From Plasmodium brasilianum (taxonomy: Eukaryota; Apicomplexa; Aconoidasida; Haemosporida; Plasmodiidae): a DNA stretch of 64,000 nt. Made by a program: the position numbers and the translations under genes. The notes beneath the pieces are model-generated. The model saw only the letters and a list, made by a program, of their open reading frames with translations. It searched no databases and had not been told where the DNA came from. The stretch covers positions 1,212,001 through 1,276,000 of the forward strand of contig NC_090127.1 of the NCBI RefSeq assembly GCF_023973825.1, in the 5' to 3' direction. This document shows, piece by piece, positions 24,118 to 35,573 of this stretch (the first letter of the stretch is position 1; the number at the start of each line of letters is the position of its first letter).

Positions 24118-27100
24118 TTTGTACTATATTTTTTTTTTTTTTTCAAAAAAATTATCTTCTTTCTATATGATGTTATTATAAAACTTTAAAAATAAGTTTA
24201 ACAAATATGTGTTTTCGCAAATTAAAAATAAACAATTAAAGTTTTTGTTTTCCTTTACAAATTATTTCTTAAGTTAAATTTTGAAATTTTATTGTGGATT
24301 GGGTAGGGCAATTTTCTTCGAATATAATATATTATTTTTATTTTATAATAACTTCTATTTTTTAATATCAAAATAAATTTATTCCAAGATTTAATGAAAT
24401 GTAAGTATGTTTATTATATAACAATAAGTGAAACACCATAAAAAATTATCTTAATTAAGGGTATGTATAAATGAATGTATGTTTGTATATATATGTATGC
24501 GAAAAAAAAATTTTTTTTTTTATGATGAAAACACATGGGTGTTATTTGTTATATACATACATTGTTTATGTACCTATATATATATTTAGAATACAGTGTT
24601 ATGTTTTCTTCAGGTGTTAAACGTCATTTTTTATTATACATTTATTATATTTACTTTTTTATCTTGTTTTTATTTATGGCTATAAATCCTTAAAAAGGCC
24701 AATAAAAAAAAAAAAAAAAAAAAAAAAGGATCGCATGCAATCTGATAAGAAGAGGTTAAATGGTATTAAACAAGCTTTTTTTTTTTTTTTTTTTTTTTTT
24801 CCATTGATTTTGTTATTCTCATCTTATATATAAAAAGGTGGGGGACGGGGCGGAAAGATGTATATAGCTTTTTTAAAGGAGTTTTAAGAATAACTATAAA
24901 GTTATTACAGTATACAGATTTTTCTTTTTTAAATTTACTTTAAAATGAATAACAATTAGTACAAAAAAATAGCAGTTTTGTTGTTAAAAAATGCACAAAA
25001 TAACTGCATAAGCATTTTACATGCTTACATATAGCATGTAAGTAATATTATATTTTATGTATAAATTTAATTATATACATACAACATATATATTTATATA
25101 AATATGTATCATATTAGCAAAAATACATCTACATTTTTCCGTTCGAAAAATATTAATGCAGCGTTTACTTGCAACGGACACCTAGCCTTTCCATGTACCA
25201 GCAAAATTCAAGTGAAAGAGTGTATAAGTCATCATATACATAAAATAATGAGAATAAAATGAAATTCTACATAAAACGTTACATATATAGAGATATTATA
25301 TATGCATGTATCATATATATATATATATACATATAACATAATATCTTTTAATGGAAAAAATATTTTTTCCTTATAAATATGAGATATATATACACAAAAA
25401 AAAAAAAAAAATAGCATCCCTTTTTTAACGTTTGTAGATCACGAATATATTAATAATAATTAACAATTGAAAAAATTAATAAATCTACATGTAAAAAATA
25501 TATGAGAAAGTTTAATTTTTTTTTTTTTTTATATATAATATCGATACTTTTAATTCGTATTTTTTATGTGGAATTGTTATACTTTTCAACTCAATCATTA
25601 AAAATTTGAAGTATTTACTAAATTATATGTTGTACACATACATTGTACATGTATACAACTAGTTGATAGTTGCGTTTTATTTTTTTACAAAACTATTGTA
25701 TTCATGATATCCCCTTGTTTTTGTAGAACATATTTGGTAATTTGTAGTTTTTTAAAGAAATTAAAAAAAAAAAAAAAAAAAAAATTATAAATTGGAAAAA
25801 TTTTAATTTAACTTGATTATTTTAAAATTGCTGTCATATATAATACTCAGTTTTGTTTTTAAATTATACATTTTTTGTGTGTCCTTTATTTATTATGTAT
25901 CAGTAGGATATATAATTAAATAACTATTCCTTTGCGTATATATGAACAAATATGTATAAGTAAGAGAGTACTTTATACGTACATAATACAACTCAATAGG
26001 AATGTTTATTTTTTTTTTTTTTTCATGCCATTTTTTTAGACTCTTGTATAAAAAAAAAAAAAAAAAAAATATTTTAAATAGCAAAATTTACGTATTACAT
26101 AAAATAAAATACGTGTTTTTTTCATCACTTCATTTCCCCTTTTTTTATTTTTTTAATTTTTTATTTTATTTTAATTATTAACAAACCACCTTTCCTGCTT
26201 TTTAATAGTTATTTCATAAATGTAGAAAAAAATGTTAAGGTATACGATATGAACCATACGCATAAAAAGGAATTAATAACAATCTAGCAGCTTAATACAG
26301 TTTTAGTAGTTTTAAGTGTTACATTTGAGTAGCCTATATATTAGTAGTATCTTATCAATCTTTTATTTGATAACATGTAGATAACAAATAAAACTATCAC
26401 GCCATTTTGTTGGCTAATTAAAAAACAAATATTTTTCGAACTGTTCATTTTTTAAAAATTGGAAAATTGGCCTACCATATATCATTAAAAAAAAAAAAAA
26501 AATGAAAAATATGGAAATTTCACACAGTGAACAAATTAAAAAATTATCTCCTGCATATTTATTAAAAATTATTTTAAAATATCAAAAATTTTTAAACATA
26601 TTTTATCAAAATTTGTCCCTTATATATTTATTTTAACAACTGGTGTATATTATATGCAGAGGAAGCATTTTTTTTTTTGTTTCATTGTTTTTTCCCCTTT
26701 TTTTCATATTTTACATATCAATAAATCATCTTACATATACATATATATATATACATATTACACATATATTTTTTATATTGCGAATGTTGCCTACTTGCAT
26801 GCTGTGTTTTTTCAATTTGCCATACTTATTATATTTAGCACACATTTATTACATTTAAGTTAAAAAAATATAATAAAATAAAATATTAAAAAATGTAAGG
26901 TCGTTTTAAAAATATCACAGTGCGAAAAAGAAAAAGAAAAGAAAAAAAGAAGTATATTAAGGAAATGTCAAAAAAAGAAAAAAAAGAAACGTGCTTAAGA
27001 AATGTCAGAAAAAGGGAGAACAAATTTAAAAGTTGAAAAATAAATATTAAAAGAAGTTTTAAGTTTTTTAAATATAAAAATACAAAGTCGAATATGGCTC

Positions 27101-27586
27101 TTACATAATTTGAACAGTGCAAAATTTGTTCCTTTTAAACATAAGAACATCACTACTGTCAAGTAGGCAAAAACACATTTTAACTCCGTGTATTGATGAT
27201 ATGTTGTTTTATTTTAATAATATATAATTAAATTGCACTATATTTAAATTTAGGAAAATATTCTAAGAAATTTATTTGGTTTCAAGTTTTACTTTGTTTA
27301 TTTATCAGTTTTCTCATTTTAAAGCCTCTCCATTTTTAGTCTATTCACTGTAAGCATATGTATTGTGAGAATACTCATTGTAAAAGCGTTTTCACTGTAA
27401 GCAATTTCATTGTAAAAGCATATCCATTTTTAGCCCATTTATTGTGAAAGCATATCCATTTTTAGCCTATTAATTGTAAGCTGTGCCATTTTTGGCTCAT
27501 TACTTTTTTTTTCCTTTTTTGTAACCACATTTATGAGAAAAATCAAGAAACATTTAACGCTACTGTTTTTACTTAAAATAAAAAAT
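24118..27586. other. Divergent intergenic region, probable bidirectional promoter DNA
   Basis: Upstream DNA of the NPL gene (-) and NudC (+). It is mostly poly(dA:dT), with long homopolymers (24703-24727, 24778-24800, 25763-25783). It contains a G-rich motif at 24837-24853. Near NudC are imperfect repeats of TTGTAAAAGCATATCCATTT (27350-27485). No gene was found. Confidence 0.6.
24837..24853 (+). promoter_or_regulatory. G-quadruplex-like motif upstream of the NPL gene
   Basis: The sequence GGTGGGGGACGGGGCGG has four G runs with 1-2 base loops in a very AT-rich setting, about 720 bp upstream of the NPL start codon and on the opposite strand. Two-tetrad folding is possible. Function is an inference. 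Confidence 0.4.
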
Positions 27587-29164
27587 ATGAAAAGCGAAAA
27601 ACATGAAAATATGTTGATGGCTATAGCCCAAGATTTTACCTCCATAGATGATTTAATAGAAACGTTTTTATCATTTCTAGAATGTAAGACTGATTATTTT
27701 CATTTAATGATGAGTGAAGACGATATACAAACTCTATCTAAAAGATATGATGGCGATATACTAAAAAACATTTTAAGTAATAATAGACGTGGGTTTAAAG
27801 CACATAACAGGGAACAAAATTTAATGAAATTATTTCGAAAACATCAATTAAATTATATAATTAAAGAACAACCTTATATAATTGAAAATGAAGAAATAAA
27901 AAATAAATATTTACCACCTTGCGATGAATTAAAAAAATTAAATAATTTTAAAATTCTAGAGACTAAGAATACACAAAAGGCGGAGCAAGAAAAAAGAGAC
28001 TCTGCACCAATTCCATTTAATACCGTTACAAGTAACATAACAAAATATTTTTTTATAGGGCGAAAAAAAATAAAAAATGGAAGAAGCTGATAATAATGTT
28101 GTTCCTGTACATGTTCATTTTTTCCAAATATTGTCATTTACATAACTAAGCATACATGTATACACCTATACATGTACACTTACATATATATATATATATA
28201 TATACCCGCGTGTACGCATGCACATTTTTGCGGCCTAGGTGAAAATCATATATCAACATGGAACGGCGGGAAAACTGAAAAATATTTTTGGAATCAGACT
28301 TTAAACGAAATAAACATAGAAATGCCCATGTATAAAGAAGTTAAAACTAGCGAAATAAACGTTGAAATATCGAATAAAAATATGAAAGTCTGTCACTTGA
28401 GTAAGCTGAAAAGGAAAAAAAAAAAAAAAGAAAACTAACCAGTAATATGCTAATGCATAAAGTAAATGTGATATGATTAAATATATTTGACTGTTTTATT
28501 TTCTTTTTTACCTTTTTCCTTTTGTTCTTTTTCAAGACGAACTAAAATTGGAAGGGACCTTTTATGAAGAAGTCAACAAACAGGAATGTATGTGGAATAT
28601 AGAAGATAAAAAGAAAATAATATTTTTTTTAGAAAAAAAAAGAGAAAATTGGTGGCCTTGTGTATTAAAGGGAGATCCTGAAATCGACACAACAAAAATC
28701 GAATCAAAAAAGAATTTAACCGATTTTGATGAAAAAACGCAAGGAGAAATAAGGAAATTTTTGCATAAACAGAAATTGTAATTTTACTTGAAAAAAAAAT
28801 ATATATATATATATTTGCATTATATCTTATTTTTATTCGTAAAAATAGATACTCTAAAACGTTTGAAGGCTTGATTTTACATTTACATTGGTTTTCAAAT
28901 AGCGTCTACACGTATATGTATATATCTATAAATGGTTTAATAAAAATTTCTATATATGCGGAAAATATAACCGCTTAAAAATTAAAACAATATATACAAT
29001 TAATAAATCGATTTAGTATGTCATCCTAGAATTAACATATCTTTTTTTTCCTTTTTTTTTTTTTGTGCAGAAAAAATGAAGATATTGCATCATCTGAAGA
29101 ATTAAGAGAAGAGGTTTTGCTAAAAAATGTGATGGATAAAAAAAGATATCCATTTATCAATTAA
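27587..29164 (+). CDS. NUDC: NudC nuclear-movement protein (CS domain), four exons
   Basis: NudC is an HSP90-associated cochaperone with a p23-like CS domain that acts with dynein/LIS1 and in cytokinesis. Exons are 27587-28031, 28239-28400, 28537-28777 and 29071-29164 (942 nt, 313 residues), with GT...AG introns and matching phases. The N-terminus (ENMLMAIAQDFTSIDDLIET then FLSFLECKTDYF) matches the NudC dimerisation motif. The linker is Lys-rich. The CS domain starts YFWNQTLNEINIEMP (about residue 163) and includes LEGTFYEEV, CMWNIEDKK and NWWPCVLKGDPEIDT. The C-terminal helix ends LLKNVMDKKRYPFIN. Overall order and length match the family (human about 330). I chose the Met at 27587 because it leads directly into the conserved motif; an in-frame ATG at 27533 would add an 18-residue hydrophobic leader of intergenic character. 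Confidence 0.93.
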
Positions 29165-29652
29165 AAATTTTGCTAAACGAATGTTAATAGAAATTTCAGT
29201 TAAATATTTAAAGAATATTTTAATTTAAATCTCATAACTTGAAGGTAAAAATCTGTATGTCTGCAAAAGGACATTCAGGCGGCTATGTATCTGTGTATGT
29301 ATGTATGTATGTATGTATGTATGTATGTATGTATGTATGTATGTATGTATAAACATGTAAATATTCTCCGCAATATCGCTTCCCGCTTATGTGTAATTTT
29401 TTTTGGTTAGTTAATATTTGTCAAAACATAATAATTCTGTCGAAAAAGGAATTTTAAAATATACTTTTTTAAGAATTATATATTATTTTAAAAAGAAAAA
29501 AAAAAAAAAAAAAAAGGCGTAACAACCTGTATCGTTCATAATTTAACATATATTTTTTTTCTTTTTTTTTTGATATATATTTATTAACCCACACTTAATC
29601 AAATTCATTTGATCAGTATTCCCTTGATGACAACTTTATATTTCAGTAAAAT

Positions 29653-31225
29653 GAAAAACAAAATTCTAATGGCTAATGCAAAGTTAAATTTAATTCAAAC
29701 GTTTTGTAGAAGATATATTAGTATTTCATTCTGTTATTAAGTTGATAATGGATCTAGTTTTTTTGCAATTTTTATAGGCCATGTCAAAAAAAAAATAATA
29801 ATAAAATAAATAAATTGTATCAACATTTTTAATTACTTGTGTTTGAGTTTACTCATTATAAGGGAATGTATTGAATCGGAATAGTACACTATAACTGGTC
29901 TTTGTAAAGTGGAACAATAGCACATATGATATAAAAAAGGAATCGAAATAAAACAAAATGAGTTATGAAATATACTTTCATTATTGTGTCGAACACCAGT
30001 TATTTATTTTATCGCATGATCTGGTCAGGTTGTTTTTCACGTCTTTTTTCACGCCTTTTTCAAATTATTTTGTTTGTTATTCTTCTATATTTGGATTACA
30101 TTTTCCTAGTATTTTCTTTTTTTTTTTTATGAACTGTTCATGTAAAATTAAAAAAGGCTATAACTAATTGCAATATCTCTATGTCTACTATATGAAAAGT
30201 GAAAGAGGTATTTGCATTAATCTATCTTTTCTTATTTTATAGATAAGCGACAGTTGTTCTTTAATGACTTTTTTTGTATATATACATATATATAAACATA
30301 TATATATTTACATACATATATATAAACATATATATATTTACATACATATATATAAACATATATATATTTACATACATATATATAAACATATATATATTTA
30401 CATACATATATATAAACATATATATATTTACATACATATATATAAACATATATATATTTACATACATATATATAAACATATATATATTTACATACATATA
30501 TACATACATATATACATACATATATACATATATACATACATATATACATATATACATATATACATACATATATACATATATACATATATACATACATATA
30601 TACATATATACATACATACATATATATATATAAATATACTCATTTAAGGCTACACGCGCATTCAACATATGATATTTTTTAGGAGCTTTTGTTATTTTCA
30701 GGAAGTTATAATTTTAACGTTTATATGTCATCAAATGAAGAACAATGCTATAATTTTCTTCTACGCCAATATATATTAAAAATGGCAAATAAAAAAAAAA
30801 TGCAGTTTTTTACTTACTCGATATAATACACAAATATATAAATGCTTATGTAAATGCGTATATATGTGCTGTAAAAAGTTCTTTTTTTACTAATTTCTCT
30901 ATAATGTATATTTCCCTATTAACAATAATGACGTAATATTTGTTGTTTGGAAAAAAGATTGTCATAAAGTGGTTCCAAATGAAATATTGTATAGAAATCA
31001 TTGCAAAGAATTGAATATTATAAGGTGTAAAATTTTGTATATAATTTCTTTGGTTTGTTATCTTTTTGTTTTTTTGTGTTTTTTCTTTTTTCTTTTTTCT
31101 TTTTTCCTTTTTCCTTTTTCCTCCTTTTTGGATATAATGTGAATTCTTTTCATTTATTTTTTTTCAATTTTTCCAACTATAAAAATTGTACAAATAGGAG
31201 AATGCTATTTATAACATCTGTGTAA
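29653..31225 (+). CDS. Possible small spliced gene, incomplete model
   Basis: Four islands look like exons. 29653-29718 starts [16 protein letters not shown] and then TFCRRYI, reminiscent of a mitochondrial presequence, with donor GTATTT. 30702-30806 has a clean TTTTCAG acceptor and encodes [18 protein letters not shown] then LLRQYILK; its phase fits the first island across a 1-kb intron. 30894-31022 encodes [19 protein letters not shown] and ends at AG|GTGTAA. The last island, from 31199, adds RMLFITSV and a stop, in phase. The link between islands 2 and 3 fails: there is no AG acceptor in the right place and only a weak donor. Either a base is wrong or the islands belong to different transcripts. 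Function is unknown. Confidence 0.25.
30282..30630. repeat. 30-bp TA-rich minisatellite grading into ATACAT array
   Basis: Seven copies of a 30-bp unit (AAACATATATATATTTACAT then ACATATATAT), followed by ATACATAT units. It is open in several frames on both strands. Confidence 0.93.
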
Positions 31226-31883
31226 TATTTTTTATTTTTAAAAACAATTTAACATGTAAAAAAAGAAAAAAATATTGCATTCAAATATTAAGGAACTTTA
31301 TAATTTGTGGAAAATTCTACAACAATAAATAAAGAAAAAATTTTAGTAAAATTATTCACTTTATAACAATTTAATACTTCACACAAAAAAAAAAAAAAAA
31401 TTGTATACACATATTAATGTGCACGTAAATACGCGTTTATATGTACATTTTTGTTTACGTACACAAATACATATACATATATATATGTGTATATATATAT
31501 AAATGTAAACACAATTAGAGCATATAAAAACGGAGCATGTATATGTTTCGTATAAAGATATAATTTTTATTCGAATGGATTTGTTCTTTTTTCGTACCTT
31601 TTATTATGTTTCCGTTTTTATTATATTGTGTGTTTCTCTAAATTGCACTTTGCACTTGCCAACAGAAGTTTCATTAGCAGTAACATCGTAAGATAGCCAT
31701 GCTTCTTTCCTTTCTCTCTTTCTTTTTTTTTTTTTAACAGATTAATTGTAGTAAGAATAGAATTATTTATTTTTTTCATCTTCGCATATAATGGAAAAAA
31801 TAAAATAAAACAACGTATATTTCTTATGAAAACGTTCATACTTAGCACGTCTATCAGTTTTTCTATTTCCATTTGAATTTCTA

Positions 31884-31914
<31 letters not shown>

Positions 31915-32259
31915 CCAGTCTTTATTATTAATATTACAACCTATGTTGGATATAAAATGTCATCGTTTTCTTCTTTTTTTTTAATTTTCTTTTAGTTGTA
32001 ATTTTTTGTTTTAAAGGAAATTTTAAGGGGTAGCGCAAGTACTAGATGTATATGTACGAGTGCATATATGTACGATATAGTATAAACATGTACATGCAGT
32101 TATGTACACAATATAAATATGTGCATATATACATATATACGTATACTTATATAGATATATATACGTATGTATGTGTGTAAATGTTCACATTACAAATATA
32201 TCTGGGTCTTGTTTTTTTTGGTGAAAGACGTACAAATGGTTTAAAAGTTAACATCTGAA

Positions 32260-32395
32260 AAATTGTAAAAGTGAAAAGGTGAAAAATTGTAAAAGTGAAA
32301 GTGAAAAGGTGAAAAATTGTAAAAGTGAAAGTGAAAAGGTGAAAAATTGTAAAAGTGAAAGTGAAAAGGTGAAAAATTGTAAAGGTGAAAAAGTG
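32260..32395. repeat. 30-bp GTGAAA-type minisatellite
   Basis: About four copies of a 30-bp unit, GAAAAATTGTAAAAGTGAAA followed by GTGAAAAGGT, about 300 bp upstream of the next gene's start. Confidence 0.9.
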
Positions 32396-32618
32396 AAAAA
32401 GAAAAATCAAGCTGACACTTTGCGAAAAATGTGAACTTTACAGAAACTCAATGAAAGAAAGATTGTTGCTTATATCAGAAGAAACAAAATAATGTACAGA
32501 ATGATTTATTTTTTTTTTTTTTACAAACATTAAAGCAATAGTAAAATTAAAAAAATATTTTGAAGACTTCTTTTTGATATGGAGAAAAGATATATAAAAA
32601 TAACAATAACAATAATAA

Positions 32619-32658
<40 letters not shown>

Positions 32659-32686
32659 AAAAAGAAAAAAAAAAATATATCCCAAT

Positions 32687-35386
32687 ATGACAAATAATAT
32701 AAAGTTCTATTATGATATGACGAATACGAAATGGTGGTACTTCGATGTTTTATCAGGAACATGGAAAGAGTACGTAGATAATGAAAACGAAAAGGAAGAC
32801 AAGAATAAAAGCAGCAACGTGAGCAGCGGCATACGAAGCAACACATACAGCAACGCACGCAGCAACACATACAGCAACGCACGCAGCAACACATACAGAA
32901 ACACATACAGAAACACATACAGAAACAAAAACAATAACAGAATTAATGAAAATAATGAAAATAATAAAAATAATGAAAATAATAAAAATAATGAAAATAA
33001 TAAAAATAATGAAAATAATAAAAATAATGAAAATAATAAAAATAATGAAAATAATAAAAATAATGAAAATAATAAAAATAATGAAAATAATAAAAATAAT
33101 GAAAATAATGAAAATAATGAAAATAATGAAAATTTCGAAACGACAGATACACATATCACAAAGAATGGTGTAGAGGAATTCGCCGATTCAGTGCATGCTG
33201 AATATGAAAATGATGACACAAATGGAAACAAAAATGGACAGAAAAATGAAGATAAATGTGAAAAGGAGAATACTTACAAATATGATCGTTATGATGATGT
33301 AAACAATTGGAATAAGCTAAATAATAATAGCTTACCTCAAAAAATAATGAACAGTAATAACAATTACGCAAAAAAATTAAAAAAATTTTCAACTGCTTTT
33401 GATTATACAGTAAGTTCAACAAAGAAGAACTTAAGAGGAGATTTTAAAAATTCTAATATTAAAGGTAATAATAACAAGTTATATTATTTTAGAAATGACA
33501 TAAAATATTATAAAAATCAAAATAACATACTAGCCGATGAAATGTCAAACAGTTTTTATGAACATAACGAGGAAGATCGGTTAGAAAATTATGACTTAGA
33601 AAATAGCTACTTAAATGATCATGGCTATTATGCCGATAAGGAAGGTGAAAGATGTGTGAGGGATGACGACTATGGTGCATATCAGGACCCTAACGATTAT
33701 AAACATTACGATGATAATAATGATGCAAATGACTGCGACGATAATAATTTATATTACAATGAGTATAGTAATTTATATTACGATGAGAACAATGGGGTGT
33801 ATTACGACGAGAATGGCATATACTACGATGATAATGGTATGTTATATGATGATAACGGTATGGTATATGATGATAATGGTATGGTATATGATGATAACGG
33901 TATGGTATATGATGATAACGGTATGGTATATGATGATAACGGTATGGTATATGATGAAAAAGGTATGGTACACGATGAAAACACCAAGCATTACTATGAA
34001 AACAAGTTTGATGATATTTACAATAATGATGACACACAAGGTATAATGCAGTATGACAAGTATAAAAATTATACCAATGATTATTACTATAATTATGAGA
34101 AAACAGATGTAGTAGGGGAGGGCAAAAGAAGCATAAGAAGTAACAGAAGTGAAAGAAGTGAAAGAAGTGAAAGGAGCAAAAGAAGCGAAAGAAGCGAAAG
34201 AAGCGAAAGAAACGAAAGAAGCGAAAGAAGCGAAAGAAACGAAAGACGCGAAAGAAGCGAAAGAAGCGAAAGAAGCGAAAGAAACGAAAGACGCGAAAGA
34301 AGCGAAAGAAGCGAAAGAAGCGAAAGAAGTGAAAGAAACGAAAGAAGCGAAAGAAGAGAAAGAAGCGAAAGAAGCGAAAGAAGCGAAAGAAGCGAAAGGA
34401 GAAAAAGAAGCGAAAGGAGCAAAAGAAGCGAAAGAAATGATAGGGGTCAAAATTGTGGTAGTAAAAAAGCATATGTGAAGGATGACCCCCCGGGTAAGGA
34501 AGGTGCAACTGAGGAAGAAGAAAAAATGATGGAACAGATGGAAAAAAAGAATTCTTTTAACTCAATTAGTTCATATTGTTCACAAGGTTCAAATAAGCTA
34601 AGTGAAAAAATTAATAGCTTGTTAAACCAGTCTACTAGCAGCATGTCATTTTCTAAAAAAGATAGTTCTACGTTGTTAGAAAATTTGTTAAGTCGTAGTT
34701 TCACAAGATCTGATCATATAAATTCAATTAACACAATAGAAAGAGGGAGCGATGATGGAAAGGAAGAAAATAAAGAAAATAATGAAATAATGAAGAAGAA
34801 GACAAAAGTAAATTTTGACGATATATATAGAATTGAATATACACATAAGAATAATGAAAAAGAAGAAAAAGGAAAATGCATAGAAGAAAATAATAACGAA
34901 TCTGCAGAAAATGATAACGAAACGAATTACGTACCTTTTGTGAGAAGAGCCACAAGAACACTTACTTTTAAAGGCCAAGGTGGCTTAGCTGGATGCTTAA
35001 AAGTATTTCAAGAAAAAAAAAAAGAATTAATGTCTTCAACAACTAATGGTGTAAATGATATAGATATTAAAATTGCAAATCTTAAAAGAAGAGCAAGAGA
35101 ATTAGCCAAAAGATATAAATCAAAAAATACCGCAACTTTAGGAAATCATAAAAACGATCAAGTCAAATTAAAATTCGAAGATATTATTTTTCAAGTGCAA
35201 CAACAACAACAACAACAACAAAAAAAAAAAAAAAAGATTTACAAAAAAAGGAAAATAATCAAAAGAAATAACTTATGTTGGAAAAGCGCCTTCCTTGTGC
35301 TACTATTAAATCTCCTTGCAAGATGCACACATGGCACACGCATCATCTTAAACACATTCATGGATTGCGCAGGTATTCTCATGTGA
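32687..35386 (+). CDS. Large repeat-rich protein of unknown function, 899 residues
   Basis: No family recognised. The Met at 32687 (MTNNIKFYYDMTNTKWWYFD) lies just after a poly-A leader. The in-frame ATG at 32579 would add about 20 lysines and is unlikely. An aromatic N-terminal block (residues 1-30) has a WW/OCRE-like look. Next come Asn/Glu/Lys repeats (about 85-145), acidic spacer, tandem YDDNGMV heptads (about 368-426) and a Ser-Glu-Arg repeat field (about 481-585). Residues about 745-850 (VPFVRRATRTLTFKGQGGLA, then KVFQEKKKEL and IANLKRRARELAKRY) are compositionally normal and may be the functional core with a coiled coil. After a CAA/poly-A run (35203-35235) the frame enters 50 residues of doubtful character. 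The true end may be the TAA at 35269-35271 in the neighbouring frame. Confidence 0.8.
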   Translation: MTNNIKFYYDMTNTKWWYFDVLSGTWKEYVDNENEKEDKNKSSNVSSGIRSNTYSNARSNTYSNARSNTYRNTYRNTYRNKNNNRINENNENNKNNENNKNNENNKNNENNKNNENNKNNENNKNNENNKNNENNKNNENNENNENNENFETTDTHITKNGVEEFADSVHAEYENDDTNGNKNGQKNEDKCEKENTYKYDRYDDVNNWNKLNNNSLPQKIMNSNNNYAKKLKKFSTAFDYTVSSTKKNLRGDFKNSNIKGNNNKLYYFRNDIKYYKNQNNILADEMSNSFYEHNEEDRLENYDLENSYLNDHGYYADKEGERCVRDDDYGAYQDPNDYKHYDDNNDANDCDDNNLYYNEYSNLYYDENNGVYYDENGIYYDDNGMLYDDNGMVYDDNGMVYDDNGMVYDDNGMVYDDNGMVYDEKGMVHDENTKHYYENKFDDIYNNDDTQGIMQYDKYKNYTNDYYYNYEKTDVVGEGKRSIRSNRSERSERSERSKRSERSERSERNERSERSERNERRERSERSERSERNERRERSERSERSERSERNERSERRERSERSERSERSERRKRSERSKRSERNDRGQNCGSKKAYVKDDPPGKEGATEEEEKMMEQMEKKNSFNSISSYCSQGSNKLSEKINSLLNQSTSSMSFSKKDSSTLLENLLSRSFTRSDHINSINTIERGSDDGKEENKENNEIMKKKTKVNFDDIYRIEYTHKNNEKEEKGKCIEENNNESAENDNETNYVPFVRRATRTLTFKGQGGLAGCLKVFQEKKKELMSSTTNGVNDIDIKIANLKRRARELAKRYKSKNTATLGNHKNDQVKLKFEDIIFQVQQQQQQQQKKKKKIYKKRKIIKRNNLCWKSAFLVLLLNLLARCTHGTRIILNTFMDCAGILM

Positions 35387-35573
35387 TTATGTGCATTGTA
35401 TGGAAAGACCAGCATATGCATACCTACATACAATTACTGTCAAGTAAGGAGAAGTACAGTGTTTAATATATTCCCTCTACCTTAATAAGAAATAATTGTT
35501 CGGAAGTGTAAAATCATTTTTGTCAGTTGTAACAGCGATAATATTTGTGCTGGCTTTTTCCGCTGTGCACTAT

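Larger units (their letters stand above)
29165..32686. other. Intergenic region with repeats and isolated exon-like islands
   Basis: Contains a GTAT array (29292-29351), a 30-bp TA-rich minisatellite (30282-30495) that grades into ATACAT units to 30630, a pyrimidine tract (31070-31130) and a 30-bp GTGAAA-type repeat (32260-32395). Coding-like islands at 29653-29718, 30702-30806, 30894-31022 and 31199-31225 are treated separately. Confidence 0.55.

Noticed and set aside
26886..27122. 78-residue minus-strand hydrophobic frame
   Set aside because: Complement of an A/G-rich stretch; no splice context and no recognisable motif.
30232..30668. Four overlapping 119-135 residue frames on both strands
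   Set aside because: All are translations of the 30-bp TA-rich minisatellite; the repeats are open in several frames and have no coding character.
33690..34508. 272- and 202-residue minus-strand frames rich in Phe/Arg/Ser
   Set aside because: Antisense of the Ser-Glu-Arg and YDDNG repeats of the plus-strand gene.
35496..35573. Hydrophobic extension upstream of the 35574 Met
   Set aside because: It begins at TTG immediately after a stop codon and has no supported acceptor, so it was not included in the gene model; it is noted as a possibility only.
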